DNA of 64,000 nucleotides, taken from positions 625,001 to 689,000 of the forward strand of contig JAPTOF010000020.1 in assembly GCA_028554755.1 (NCBI GenBank). The letters run 5' to 3'. The translations under genes were made by a program, and so were the position numbers. The DNA is from Cordia subcordata. Its lineage: Eukaryota; Streptophyta; Magnoliopsida; Boraginales; Cordiaceae. Numbering within the stretch: position 1 is the first letter of the stretch; every line of letters starts with the position of its first letter. The notes under the pieces are model-generated. The model was given only the letters and a program-made list of their open reading frames with translations, did no database searches and was not told the origin of the DNA. This document shows, piece by piece, positions 35,601 through 47,699 of this stretch.

Positions 35601-38600
35601 TGTTCTTCTGCTCAAACTCTTGGGGTTCTTCCTTGACCGGGCGGCCGGGTTGAGCACTTGGCACCGGTTCAGTTTGACTGTGGGTGACATCAATCAACAA
35701 AAATCTCCGTCCTTGACTCCGACACTCATAGAATGAGACAATGTCTTTGGGCTTCAAACGTTTGGCCTCAACAAATTGTCTCCAGCCCTTTGTGAAGACA
35801 AAGCTATGGGTACTCTCCCAACAACAGTAGCGAAACCGCCATGGCGTCATGTCGCTGTCATAAAACTCTATGTATATTTCATTCATGTTCCCATGATGAT
35901 AAATACTTTTACAACATGTAGTTTGAGCTACGTTAGAAAAGTAATTAATGGCATGTTCTTTTGGGATAAGAAGCCATTTTCCTGCATCAGTTAGTGTTAA
36001 GATCTTGTTGAAAAGAAGCTTGTGATGACTCGCATGATGCGGAAGATCTGAACCTATTTGATTACTTCCATGCTTTTGCTTTAGTTCCACATTGTTGAGA
36101 TCTGAGGATACAAAGTTTCTGTAAGGGTCATAAGTTCTGAGCTTTGTGGCTGCAGAGTCAAATGCCCAAGCTGCATCGTCTTCAGACTTGAATGTTCCAA
36201 GCCATACTGGTTTTTGGCCTGCATGAATTTGAATGCTTGAACCCCAGTGTCCGCTTGGTAGTGGTACCACCCCTCTGAATCTCGATCCCCGGAAATGATT
36301 CAGATTTGAAATCATCTTAAATTCTTTTCCTTATAATCTGGAGTAGAAGGATATTATAACAGGAGCAGAAGAAGACACAAAAAGATAAATAAATAAGCGA
36401 AAAGAAAAAAGAAAAAAGCTTTAATACAAGTAAATTGGTAACATGATATACATTCTTCAGTTTAAGCTATAATAATATCGTAGGAGTTGAGTGATTTGCT
36501 TCAAAGTCTTCTGGGGGTGAAAAGATTACAATTTGATGGGGGGTGGACCCTGTAGTTCAGAGGTGTCGGGGTTCGGATCCCTCCTCAATCACAACAGGCC
36601 CAAAAGGTAAGTACCTTCTACTTTGGGGTAGGAAAATCAAGATCGAGGTCACAAAATATAAAAGACTTACCACAGTCAACAAATGGAGCAGATTTAGTTT
36701 CCTTCAACAAAAACTCTAGGTTCTTGTTCTATGAAACAATACGAAAACTATGATAAGACTTACTACTAATTAACTAAACAAATGATGTAATTAAACCCGA
36801 CAAGAGACCAGATAATATAGCTTACAAGTTCACAAGCCTTGATGTCTGGAGAAGAAGTTGAAGACAATGTGGAGCATCTAAGGCCTAAGGCTAGGCTTTT
36901 ATACAAACTTCTTGCAGAACTTTTTAAGGAAAGCTGAGTCATTAAGGAAAAATTTTGGTAAAGAATCTAATTTTCAGAAATTTTCTTCTATATGGTAGGA
37001 AAATTGAAGTTAGTATCCAAGGATTCAATAAGGTAACTAATTTGATTAATGCACAAAACCAACGTAGTTAATCAAGATTATCAGCAGTCATTAGTTATAA
37101 TTATCAGCTAGTTTTGTTAACTTCCATAGCCATGCACACGTACTTAGTTACATCAGTTTTGTTAATTTCCTCTCTCCATGCATAATTAAGTACCAGGATT
37201 TTTAGTAAACCGATATATATCTCAACAAGGAACACTGACGTGGCATTAATGGATAGCTATCCGAGTCACCAAGGGAGTTTTTTTTTTTTTTTAACTTTAT
37301 TTTGACCTTAATGTTGACATAAAAATATCCTTTCCGGGCTTGCTTAGGGCCTGTTTGGCAATGGTTTTTGTTTTATTGCTTAATAAATTTCTTGGTTGGA
37401 CCTTCCGCACATGTTCTTGGATTTCTTTTCATCCTTGTCAAAAAACATGAAGTCTTTTTTACAATTTGAGGATTTCTCCATTACTCACAATAACAAAATT
37501 TTGGCTCTTTCTATTCACCAAGGGCTCGCCTAAATTTACTTTTCTAAAAGTTTTCTTATATATAACTTTTGACAAAAATATTTTTAAAAAATTAAAATCT
37601 CTAATTTTTGAAAAAAACTACATTTGAGTTTTTTTAGTGTGTTACTTTTTTTTTAACCTAAATTAAATAACTTATTATAAAAGTAAGTGACTTTTTCAAA
37701 AAGAAAATGCACTTTCATTAAAAAAAACTCAATTCAAACATGCCATAAATTAGTGTTTTAACACATAGAAGTTACTATTTTCTCTAGTTAATGAATTTAT
37801 TTCTTGGACAATCCCAACAACAAGATTTTCCTTTGTTTATTGAATCATAACGTTATTAAAAAATCTAAATCTGTTCCTTTTCTCATAATAACAAAATTAT
37901 GTGACACCTCCTTGAGACTAAATTTACAATATCAATAAGTACATTTTACTTTTGGTTGCACTTGGTTAAGCTGTGAACCATCCCTTATAATATTTGTGAT
38001 ATATATTTCTATTATTTTCTTAGTGGCAGATTTTTCTATGTATTCTCTAGCATCTCTTGCTAGGATTTGTTATTGTCTAAGGGAACAATTAGTAGCAAAC
38101 TGATTGTCTTAAATTAGAAGAAAGCTTGTGAGCTAGTTATTAATATACATGCATGTCTAAGCTCGAAAGACAATATGTAATTTTCTGATCACAGTTACAT
38201 ACTACACATGCATAGTTTCAGTAGACATTTGATTCGTACAATAATTATTATAAGTTTTGAATTAACTTCCATATGTCTATCAATTGCTCTTTCTTATTAT
38301 TCTTTTTTTGTCTTTTGGATCTGTTAAGAAAGCATTTGATTCAAATTGAAAAACTTGTGCAAAAAGCATTTGATTCAATTGAAAAACTTGTGCAAAAAAA
38401 AACAATTCAACAAAGAATCTTTATTTTTTATGGAAAGTTTTATTTTGGCGTTCATTGTTTCAAATGTGTCTTTCATAATCCTCATTGTTTATGAAAAATG
38501 TCAATTTGGTTCCTAGTATTATAAAAATGACTCGTCCAACCCTAATTTACAAAAATTATCAATTTGATTCTCATTTTGATCGTCTAAAGCGTTCATGCAT

Positions 38601-40511
38601 GTGACCAGCCCATGACTAGTTAATAATGGGGGGGATGCAACTGACACCTCTTAAATACTAAGGATCTAATAATTCAATTTTAAAATAACAAGGATTAAAT
38701 TAATTTTTATACAAACATTAGGGGCTAAATGAATTATATTCGATATAATGTGGACTAGAATAACACTTTTTGCAAACAATAGGTATTATTAGTGAAATTT
38801 CCCCAAATTATTTTTATCAGTTGTCACCTTGAATATCCTAGCAAATTCATTTAGATAAAAAAATAATAATAATTGTATTTTTGTAATTATGGTTATAGGA
38901 GATAAGTAGTCAGCAAGAGTATTTGAAGCTCAAGGCACGTTATGAAGCCCTTCAGCGATCCCAGAGGTTTGTCAATGACTTAAAAGCCCGTACTCATGCT
39001 TTTATGCATGGATATAAAATAGCTAAAGTAGAACAAATTTAGTTGAATTAATCATGCAATTAATAATGTGCCATTTGCAGGAATCTTTTGGGCGAGGATC
39101 TTGGTCCTTTAAGCAGCAAGGAGCTTGAATCTCTCGAAAGGCAGCTCGATATGTCTCTCAAGCAGATTCGATCCACACGGGTATGTATATAACTAGTTTA
39201 TCTTGACATTATTGCCACTATAGTGACGATATTTACATTGGTCACAGAAAATTCGTCACTAGAAACCTTAATTCATTGTAGCGATCACTTGGTAATTGAG
39301 CTCTCCATATACATATTGCTTTGCAGACCCAAGCAATGTTAGATCAACTGACAGATCTTCAAAGAAAGGTATAAAAAACACTTGAAATTTTCCTGAGTAA
39401 AGTCAAACATGCTTATTTTGCAGACACTTTTTCATGGTTTTTTAGTTATTGAACATATATGTATGTGTGTGTGTGTGCGTGTGTGTGCAGGAACATGCAC
39501 TCAATGAAGCAAACAGGACTCTCAAACACCGGGTATGATTCGATGCGTCATTCATTTGAGATGAAAAACTCAAAGAACGTGTATAAAAATTGGATATATT
39601 GGTTAAAAAAATCATTAATTAATGTGACTAATGACTTACAGTTGATGGAAGGAAACCACATAAATCTCCAATGGAATCCAAATCCTCACCAAGATGTTGG
39701 TTATGGCCGACAAGCAACTCAACCTCAGCCAGATGCCTTCTTCCATCCTTTGGAATGTGAACCCACATTACAAATTGGGTACGCTCTCCCTCTCTCTCTT
39801 AGTTTCCAGGCAAAAAAATTATCCTCTCTCTCTTAATGTAACACTCGTGCGATACATGAAATGATAATAAAATTCAGATAACATTGTTTAATAATGAAAA
39901 AATTATGCATGTTTAGAGATTGATATTTCTCTAACGTATATGTCTGAGTATTTTAAATGTTGTATGTAGACAGAATATGTAACATGCAAATAAACACTTA
40001 TTTTACTTCTTCTTTTCTTTTTTTTTTTGGTCAAAGAGAAAAGAAAAGTCAGCGTGTATAAATCTAAAAACAAAACTCATTCTTTTTTAAAAAAAGATGG
40101 CTGGCAGAACTTTGAGGAAAAAAAAAATGACATCAAATGCGCCACGGGTCAGCACTTGTTATTATAAGAATTTAGGAGGGAGTATGGATACTTGGAGTAA
40201 TAACAACTTTAGATATATATAGACCACACCTGTTTACTAAAGCCAATGACATGAATGCATCTTGTAGCTTAGCATTGAAAATTTCATGATAACTTAGTTT
40301 AATTACTTTGAACCTATAGTTGATATTTGAAACATAAATAGTTATTCTCAGTCGAGCATAGTAGCTGGTTTTACTTGTGGTTCGAGATTTTCGAAATTTA
40401 TATGGCTTAATGGTCAACCTGATGAATTACAGGTACCAGACTGATCCAATAACGGCGGCAGCAGCAGGCCCAAGTAGTGTGAATAACTATATGTCAGGCT
40501 GGTTACCGTGA
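32691..40511 (+). CDS. SEP3: SEPALLATA3-type MADS-box transcription factor, complete
   Basis: Class E floral homeotic protein. It bridges A/B/C MADS partners into quartets that specify floral organs and acts in the nucleus on CArG boxes. Eight exons: 32691-32875, 34616-34694, 38899-38966, 39081-39180, 39327-39368, 39491-39532, 39642-39778 and 40433-40511, all with GT/AG borders. They total 732 nt, giving 243 aa. Exons of 185, 79, 100, 42 and 42 nt are typical of MIKC genes. MADS domain: residues 1-60 ([20 protein letters not shown]). I region: [17 protein letters not shown], the SEP3 form. K-box: [37 protein letters not shown]-terminus: [13 protein letters not shown] and [10 protein letters not shown], the SEP motifs I and II. 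A GA run precedes the ATG. Intron 2 (4.2 kb) carries a nested antisense gene. A GAT repeat follows in the likely 3'UTR. Confidence 0.97.
34002..34019 (+). repeat. Short telomere-like GGGTTA repeats in intron 1
   Basis: TAGGGTTAGGGTTAGG gives three telobox-like AGGGTTA units inside SEP3 intron 1. Teloboxes are known binding sites for Polycomb-recruiting and TRB proteins; use here is inference. Confidence 0.35.
35545..36315 (-). CDS. AP2/B3 transcription factor (RAV-related), nested in SEP3 intron 2
   Basis: Nuclear DNA-binding protein of 256 aa with one AP2 and one B3 domain. AP2 spans about residues 11-67 ([49 protein letters not shown]). The B3 domain spans about 99-208 ([60 protein letters not shown]). 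The order and the WRFRY/KGW..F motifs place it in the RAV family, near the group of shorter AP2/B3 proteins. The B3 core usually written GKLNRLVIPK is shortened to GKWLLIPK, which may change DNA contacts. The start Met precedes the AP2 domain closely and no upstream in-frame Met is needed. It lies entirely within SEP3 intron 2, antisense. RAV/TEM relatives are known repressors of flowering; this one's role is inferred only. Confidence 0.9.
   Translation of the reverse strand: MISNLNHFRGSRFRGVVPLPSGHWGSSIQIHAGQKPVWLGTFKSEDDAAWAFDSAATKLRTYDPYRNFVSSDLNNVELKQKHGSNQIGSDLPHHASHHKLLFNKILTLTDAGKWLLIPKEHAINYFSNVAQTTCCKSIYHHGNMNEIYIEFYDSDMTPWRFRYCCWESTHSFVFTKGWRQFVEAKRLKPKDIVSFYECRSQGRRFLLIDVTHSQTEPVPSAQPGRPVKEEPQEFEQKNINKFKTIRLFGQSIDAPQ
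36338..36670 (-). other. Likely 5'UTR intron of the nested AP2/B3 gene
   Basis: On the minus strand a donor GTG|GTAAGTC at 36670 and an acceptor CTACTCCAG ending at 36338 bracket 333 bp. The acceptor lies 22 nt upstream of the ATG. Inference from splice motifs only. Confidence 0.4.
36896..36903 (-). promoter_or_regulatory. TATA box of the nested AP2/B3 gene
   Basis: Minus-strand TATAAAAG, about 580 bp upstream of the ATG. With the candidate 5'UTR intron this suggests the nested gene has its own promoter inside SEP3 intron 2. Confidence 0.4.
37525..37750. mobile_element. Degenerate MITE in SEP3 intron 2
   Basis: Left GGGCTCGCCTAAATTTACTT and right AACTCAATTCAAACATGCC are imperfect inverted ends of the family seen at 49.2 and 63.6 kb. 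The interior A/T runs match in layout. Confidence 0.35.
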
Positions 40512-40632
40512 AAATTTATAATAAGAAGAAGAGGAGCCCAGTTATGGTATGAATTCCTCTATAAGAAGACTCAGAACCAATTTTATCTTCTGCTATTCGA
40601 CAAAGAAACTTTGTGTAGATTTACTATATTAA

Positions 40633-40662
40633 GATGATGATGATGATGATGATGATGATGCC
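40633..40662 (+). repeat. (GAT)n microsatellite in probable SEP3 3'UTR
   Basis: About nine GAT units, about 120 bp after the stop codon. Confidence 0.8.
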
Positions 40663-40669
40663 TATGATC

Positions 40670-43600
40670 ATAATTATTCCACATTGTGGATGAACCATAA
40701 GCTGTGTTATTGCTGCCAAGCAAGTGCTTTTTTCTCTCTTCTTTTACTTATGTATGCAGATCCTGTGGAGACTTTTGTAAATTTGCATCTGGTTTCTGAT
40801 CAATTTTTAAGCTTGGAAAAATTCTGCTAATTGCAATAGCTGCATGAGTATTCACTCCTCTTCAGCTTCAAATGCCGAGGCTAGAGAATACGTATATCAA
40901 TAACATTTGTTATATTTAAATAATAACTCTAGTAATATTTAGGATAATAAAGTTGAAATCAACATATTTATTCTTTATAATACAACAATGGTATATTCCT
41001 TGCAATATACTGAAAAAACTTGTACTTTCTTTTATATAATATATAGATATTGGTTCTAAGTCTTATTTGTGCCCTCGAACTTGTGGTGCTGAAAATTCGA
41101 ACTTTACATTTTGATTTTTAACTCATTAATTTCATATGGCATTTTGGACATACACACACATATATATATATTAACACAAACATACGTGGAATTGGAACCT
41201 GTAATAGATCTGCACTTACTGGGCTAAGTAAGCATGTAATGATGGGGAGGGCTTCGCTGGCGTACAACAAATACTAGACCGAGTCGCATATAACAACTTA
41301 AATACTCTGAATATATTTCCCAAAGTAACCTATTTGCTAAAGTAAGTTCTGCAAATATTGAACTCCACTACTTATATGAGGAGTCCATCAACGATTAATT
41401 GTTTAATTGGTGCACAATATAAGATGCATTTTAAAATTTCAAAATTAATTAATTATTTAAGTGTAGATAGTTATGTTGTCGAGAAGAGTCCTACTTATTA
41501 AAATTACCATATGATCTAAAAGATTAATTTATAGAAAATATTGGTGTATTTATTTATTGTATTAATAATAAAAGTTTTGGTGGTGAAATGGTTGGCGGGG
41601 GTAAAGTAACTAAGACATTACACCTTATAAATGATCATCATTACGATTATTAAAGGAGAACACCTAGAGGGACATGTGTCCTTGGGAGAAAATTTTGAGC
41701 ATGTATAATTAATTTATTTACATAAATTCTTATGCTTCTTTGTTAAATTTTCTTGTAATCTTTATCTTTATCTTTTAGCATTTTATTTTTTTCACTGTGT
41801 TCATTAAGATTTCTTTTACACAATTTTTATTTTTCATTATTTGTATTTACCTTGTTTTTAATTTTATACAAAACTAGAGTGGATATATTAGATTAGAACT
41901 ATGTGATTAAGGTAGAGGAATATATCAACTTTAGTTCTGGTCATTTACTGAAGAAAATGAATAAATAATTTATTTTTATAATGTTCATTAAGAAGGTTTT
42001 ATTTATTTTTTACATAGTTTTTTATTCAAGTTTGTATTTACCTTTTTTAGTATTATATAAAGCAAATTAAAATTATATATATAATGAAGCTTTCAAAATT
42101 CAGTTTTATATTCATTTATTTGGGCCGAAAATATAACATAAATATATAATTCTACACATGGCATGGGTAAAAAATATTTATTTTATTGCTTTTAGTGGTA
42201 TGTAATTTATAACATTGTTATTATGTCTCTTTCTCCCCTGTTAGTCGAACCACTTTATTTATGGTTCAATGTTTGTCATTATACTTTGAAGCAGTCTATC
42301 CTGTACGGTTATTTTTAAAATCTGTATATCACACGAATATCACGCTAATATATAAAAAAAGAAAATCACACGATAATTGACAGATTTCGTTCTCATGGTA
42401 TTAACATTTTTTTTTTATTCTCTTTCTGTAAACAAGGGGAGGGAAGGGAAAAAGAAAGACTCCTCAATAGTGACACATAAATAGAACAATAAAATATTAT
42501 TTTTAACAAATTTATATAATAAATTATTTTCAAGCTATTAATCAAACTAGATGTTTAGAAATTAACTAATACAATAAATTACTACTATAACTTGATAGCA
42601 TCAAATTTATATCGACGCTAGTGCATCAAACGGCTCAATTGCTAGTTATTAGAAAATAAGATGAACTCATATGCTGCAATGATTGTGTAATTATTTTTGT
42701 TCAGAAAAGTTGTATTTGATAATGTTGAAAATAAAATTATTATACAAAAGAGCTTAAAATTGGTCTAATTTTCACAAACTTGGTCTAGTACGAAATTAAA
42801 GGAATGAAACTCTTAATGGAAGGCCTCGAACATGTGAAAAAGAGATGTTAGCATATATATCGATATCCTTTACAATCTAAAAATGTCAAAATTTTATTAT
42901 GTTTTTGTAAATTTATAATATTTAATATTAATGTTATTTGGTGTTTAAAACAATATCACAGGATTTGAACTGCTTATATAACCCTTTCATATATGAGACT
43001 GCATCACATATAATTATAACATGTATATTTGAAAAAATATTGAACAATTTATATGTATCAAATTGTTTTTACATTAACCCCAACAAAAGATTTTCTAAAT
43101 CTATTCTATAGGGAAACTGACGTGGTGCCGTATCCATTAGCAATTTCCCACGTGACTGAATATGCTGATGTCATTATCTATTCGTTCGGACGTGCTTCAG
43201 AGCGTCCACATATTTTATTGAAAATAGAGAATTACTCTATTACCCTTCCCTTAAATATCGAATTTGTGTCTGACGCGTCTGATGCTCTTCCAACGCATCT
43301 GATACACCAGTCGTCATGGCTCTCTCTCACCCTAAAGGGAAATGACTTGTCTCAACCGTCTCATATTTATTGACTTTTTTTTCTTGTATTTATTAATTTA
43401 GTCACACTAGACTTATTCCTTTTTTTCTCTTCAAATTACTTTTTTCTTTTTGAAATTTTTAATTTCTTTCTTTCTCATTCTAAAAGAGAAAAAATAGATA
43501 AAAAAAGAAAAATAAAGAAAAAAACTGAAGTTCTGAAGAAAAAAGACTTAAAATAAAGAAAAATATAAATGAAAGAAAAACGAAAAACAAGAAAAAGGGA

Positions 43601-43960
43601 AGACACAAAACCAAAAAATAATTATAAGAACTAGGAAGCAACGCTATTGCTCGTTGGGTTTGGGCGTCGATGCTTTGCACTTGGAACGAAGGGGTGTTTG
43701 TGCAGATGTTAGAGGTGGGGGTTTGGAGGAGGGATAAGATTAACTTTTAATATTGTTCAAATTAGGGTAATGATGTATACAAAAGCATATGTAAAGAAAG
43801 GGGAATTAAGTTATTAAAATCACTTAATTAATTATTTTCTTATTATTCGAATAAATATAATAAAATCAAATTAGTTTTTGTATTTGTTTGAGTAAGGAAA
43901 ATTGAACATCAGTCAACTAAAGTTACTATAATTAGGGTAATGAGGCATAGATTGTAATTA
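40670..43960. other. Intergenic stretch
   Basis: No supported gene. A less AT-rich patch at about 43118-43375 contains CCCACGTGAC (G-box) and several ACGCGTCTGA/ACGCATCTGA repeats, and has an open frame of 106 codons without family features. Confidence 0.45.
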
Positions 43961-43969
43961 CTTGTTTAT

Positions 43970-45083
43970 TTGAAAAAAAAGGCTACTTAATTAATTAGAT
44001 TAATATGATTATGATAAATATTATAAAAATAACTTTAGAATAATTAAAATATATTAAATTAAGTGTAATTAGGTGATGGATTAATTCATTAATAAAGTTA
44101 ACTGTAATTAGTTTATCAATTAATTAATTAAATTATTAATTAAACAACATTTTTAAAATCAATTAAGGTAATTGGGATTAGGTTAGAGATTAAATAAAGT
44201 AATGAGATTAGAATCAATTAAGTTGGTGTAATTATGCTAGAGATTAAGAAATTAAGTTCTACTACAACTAAACTCAAATAGTCCTCTAGGGATGCTCTAT
44301 TAGTAAAACTGGGCAACAGACACAGTTCACAACCCGTGTTCAAATCCAATCTATTATCCTAGTTTGAGTGCTCTCGACTTATTTATTATTATTATTATTA
44401 GAAACAATAAATAAACAACAATAAACAGACAACAAATGGAAAAGCTTCTTGTTTTATTACTAATTATTATTTTCATTATCATTGTTATTAAAATTATTGT
44501 TATTAGTGGTGGTGGTGGTAGTAGTAGTACTAGTGGCAATAGTAGTTAGTATTAGTAATGATATTCGTAAAAGTTTGACTTATAATAATTACTAGTATCA
44601 CTATCATTGTTATTGCTATTATAATAGAAACAAAAATAATAAAAAATAAATGATAAAGCTTATTGTTTTATTATTACTATTTATTATTTTCATTATTGTT
44701 GTTACTAAAATTGTTGTTATTATTTTTATTATTAGTGGTGGTGGTATTAGTAGTATCAGTGGTAGTAGTAGTGGTAGTAATAGTTTTAGTGCTAGCAGTG
44801 GTAATATTTACTATTGGTAGTAATAGTTGTAAAAGTTTAATTTATGATAATTACTAGAATCACTATCATTGTTATTACTACTTTAATAGAAATAATAATA
44901 AATAAACAATAAAAAAATAAATGAAAAATCTTTATTATTATTATTATTATTAATGATAGTAGTGGTAATAGTAGTACTAATAGCGGTGGTATGATAAATG
45001 GTAGTCATAGTAGTGGTTGTAGTGTGGTGTGAAACATGGATTAATTAGTCGTTGTTTGAGTTTAATACAATTATCTTGCTTCT

Positions 45084-45132
<49 letters not shown>

Positions 45133-45600
45133 CTCACTTATTGGTGGTGGTGGTAGTAGTGGTAGTAATAGTACTAATGCTACTAGGTTAATATGATTAT
45201 GAGACTTAACTAGGTTAATATGATTATGATAAATAATATTAAGTAACTTAAAAATAATTAAAATTCATTACATTAAGCGAAATTAGGTGATTGATTAATT
45301 GATCAAACTACACAATTAAAAAAAATTATTATTAATTGTGATTAGATCATATATTGAGAATTGGAATTGGCATTGTAAATAGAAGTAATTATATAGTACA
45401 ATTAATTAAGTTATATTTAATTAGATTATCAATTAGTCAATTAAGTTATTAATTAAATAACATTATTCAACTTAATTAAGGTAATTTTGATCACATTAAA
45501 GATTATGAAAATTTAGTAATAAGATTAGAATCAATTAAGTTAGTGTAATTATGCTGAGATTAGGAAATTAAGTTATACTATTATTAGACTCAAGTAATTA
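43970..45600. repeat. Large imperfect duplication flanking trinucleotide repeats
   Basis: 43970-44280 and 45205-45600 share the same order of words (TTAATATGATTATGATAAAT, TAATTAGGTGATGGATTAAT-like, AATCAATTAAG, AGATTAGAATCAATTAAGTT, GTGTAATTATGCT). They lie on both sides of the trinucleotide-rich units. Confidence 0.6.
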
Positions 45601-45900
45601 AAGTGTTATCAAGATAAATATTATTATTATTATTATTATTACTACTACTACTAATAGTAGTAGTACTAGTAATAATAATGGCAATTATAATAGTAGTATT
45701 AGCAGTAGTAATAGTAAAAGTAATAATAGTATTAATATTAGTAGCAACAGTGGTAGTAGCATTAGTATTGGTGGTGATAATTGTAGCATTGATGGGAATA
45801 GTATTAATACTAGTAGTAATAGTACAATGTATGATTATTAGTAGTATTATTATCACTTTTGTTACTAATAATAATAATTATTATTGTTGTTGTTATCGTT
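44380..45900. repeat. Trinucleotide (ATT/AGT/GGT) minisatellite-like units
   Basis: Three tandem units of about 140-260 bp begin GAAACAATAA or GAAATAATAA at about 44401, 44629 and 44888. Each holds an AAGCTT..TTTTATT part, an ATT run, a GGTGGTAGTAGT part and TCACTATCATTGTTATT. A fourth trinucleotide stretch follows at 45617-45900. A (TA)n run lies at about 45090-45127. The long frames here are artefacts of period 3. Confidence 0.7.
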
Positions 45901-46261
45901 AAATAGTTAAGTTAAATAAATAATGTTAATAATAACTAGAATTAACCAGGTATGAAATATAATTATAATTGAGTCTGATTATGTTATAAATGTAGACATA
46001 ATTTAATTTTTCTATTACAAACATAATTAGAAAAATTTGCTTGCTTGTCTTTTGGAACATAAATGATAAGATTTAAGTGTATATTATTCTTGTTTTTCCA
46101 AGTTAAAAACATTTATGATATATATAACTTATACTAAGTTGGGCAATTGTAAATATATTAATCGAATTAAGTTACATTAATTTTAAAATTTGCAATTATT
46201 TTTTGTCATTTAAAATTTTAATTTGTGTGGCTAATAATAAATACGTACATATATATTATAT

Positions 46262-46302
<41 letters not shown>

Positions 46303-46319
46303 TAAACGTGTGAGTTTGG

Positions 46320-46600
46320 CCAACAAAGTACGTGTGATACGACAAGCACAATGGTCAAGGCAGCATTGGTAATAACGAAACAGCCATTTCATTTGCTTTT
46401 TGTATCAGATTTGATAGGAGGGGTAATACGGTCATTGGGAACCAATTATTTTATTTCCACATCCACGTGTTACACCCAGATGAAGTCATTTGCCACGTGT
46501 AGGGATGCGATGAAAACTTCCAGGACATTTTGTAGAATCTTCTCTAGTCTTCCAGCTAGAATGATTCGACGTGTCTGGTGACTAGGACTTCGTTATCAAA
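46320..46600. promoter_or_regulatory. ACGT-core motif cluster
   Basis: CCACGTGTTAC (about 46463), GCCACGTGTAGG (about 46493), GACGTGTC (about 46570) and nearby GTACGTGTG (about 46329) are ABRE/G-box cores within 250 bp of less AT-rich sequence. This is how ABA-responsive promoters look, but no gene adjoins it closely. Confidence 0.3.
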
Positions 46601-47427
46601 AGGCAACTTTACTGTTTTGCCGCCATACAACTTTGGATCAAACAGGGGGAAAAAAACAAAAAGAAAAAAGGAAAAGGAAAAGGGAACTCATTGCACCACC
46701 TCTCTCCTTTTCGTTATTTATTATTTCTAGTGTAATTAACTTTGTTTCGCAATTTTAACTCTTTTGTTGAATTTAATATTACAGTTTATGAAGCCTTTTG
46801 GGGCGTTTTCGATTCTGACGGGACTTCTTATGTTGCTCAGGGTTTCTCCTCATCTTTGTTGTGTAATATTAAATTACATTTGACATCTTTAGGATTCAAA
46901 TTATTATATGATAAACTTATTTTTGAAAATGTTACATTATCTATTAGCTAGAAGCTTAGTTTTGGTTGGTTCTTCAAAATTATTTGAGTACTAAATTTAA
47001 ATTATTATCTCATGTTTTCAGAGTTTAATTTATTATTTACTTATTTTTATCATCACGTGATGTTTATTTTCCAAGAAGAGACTTGAGAACAGTGAAGGTT
47101 AAAAGACTTAATAATCTTACAAATCACAAGTTTAAAAGGTAAAAGATCTTAACCACGCCCAACCAAGTTGTATATATAAATCCGTTCCTCCAGAAAGTTG
47201 ACTGTTCACGGGAGATATTTGATAGTTTGTCCAAAGAAGAGGGAATATTTGATTGCTGTGAATGTTTGTGCAATTTATGAAAGGTTTTCTTCATTTTGTT
47301 AGAATTAATACTCTGTTTTTAAAACTATATTATATTAAAATTTTGATCTTTCTGTATTTATATTGATATTTGTATTTCTTGTACTCATGTTGATAATGGT
47401 ATCAAACAAAGAACAGAAAAGGAATGC

Positions 47428-47676
47428 CCCCAGGGGCATAGGTGAGTTGGTAAGTGGCCAGGTGATTAGGGTGGAGACACCCTGACAACGCGAGATCGAG
47501 TCCGTGTGGCGGCAGTACTCCGCTGAAATATTGCGGGGGCTGTTGCTGGATTTCCACGCCCGTTGGTCCTCTCCCTGGTCGGGCTGCCACTCACGCACAT
47601 CCCTCGATTTACCTCCCGCCTGGTTAAGGGGCCTCTGGCCAGGTGGGAAAGGGGTTCTCCTTTGGTTAACCCTTTT
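47428..47676 (+). mobile_element. SINE retroposon with perfect 23-bp target duplication
   Basis: Body of 249 bp, much richer in G/C than its surroundings. Pol III box A TAGGTGAGTTGG (47439-47450, compare tRNA TAGCTCAGTTGG) and box B GAGATCGAGTCC (47492-47503) are about 42 bp apart, as in tRNA-derived SINEs. It ends in CCTTTT. Flanks 47405-47427 and 47677-47699 are the same 23-bp word ending AAGAACAGAAAAGGAATGC. A perfect duplication implies recent insertion. Confidence 0.9.
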
Positions 47677-47699
47677 AACAAAGAACAGAAAAGGAATGC

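Noticed and set aside
36535..36595. tRNA or SINE-like signals (TAGTTCAGAGG and GGTTCGGATCC)
   Set aside because: The boxes are only about 10 bp apart, there is no cloverleaf and no target duplication is visible.
43053..43373. 106-codon frame
   Set aside because: No family features, no splice context and no neighbours; lies in a motif-rich non-coding patch.
44663..45902. Long hydrophobic frames of L/V/I/T
   Set aside because: Artefacts of ATT/GTA trinucleotide repeats, which stay open in several frames on both strands.
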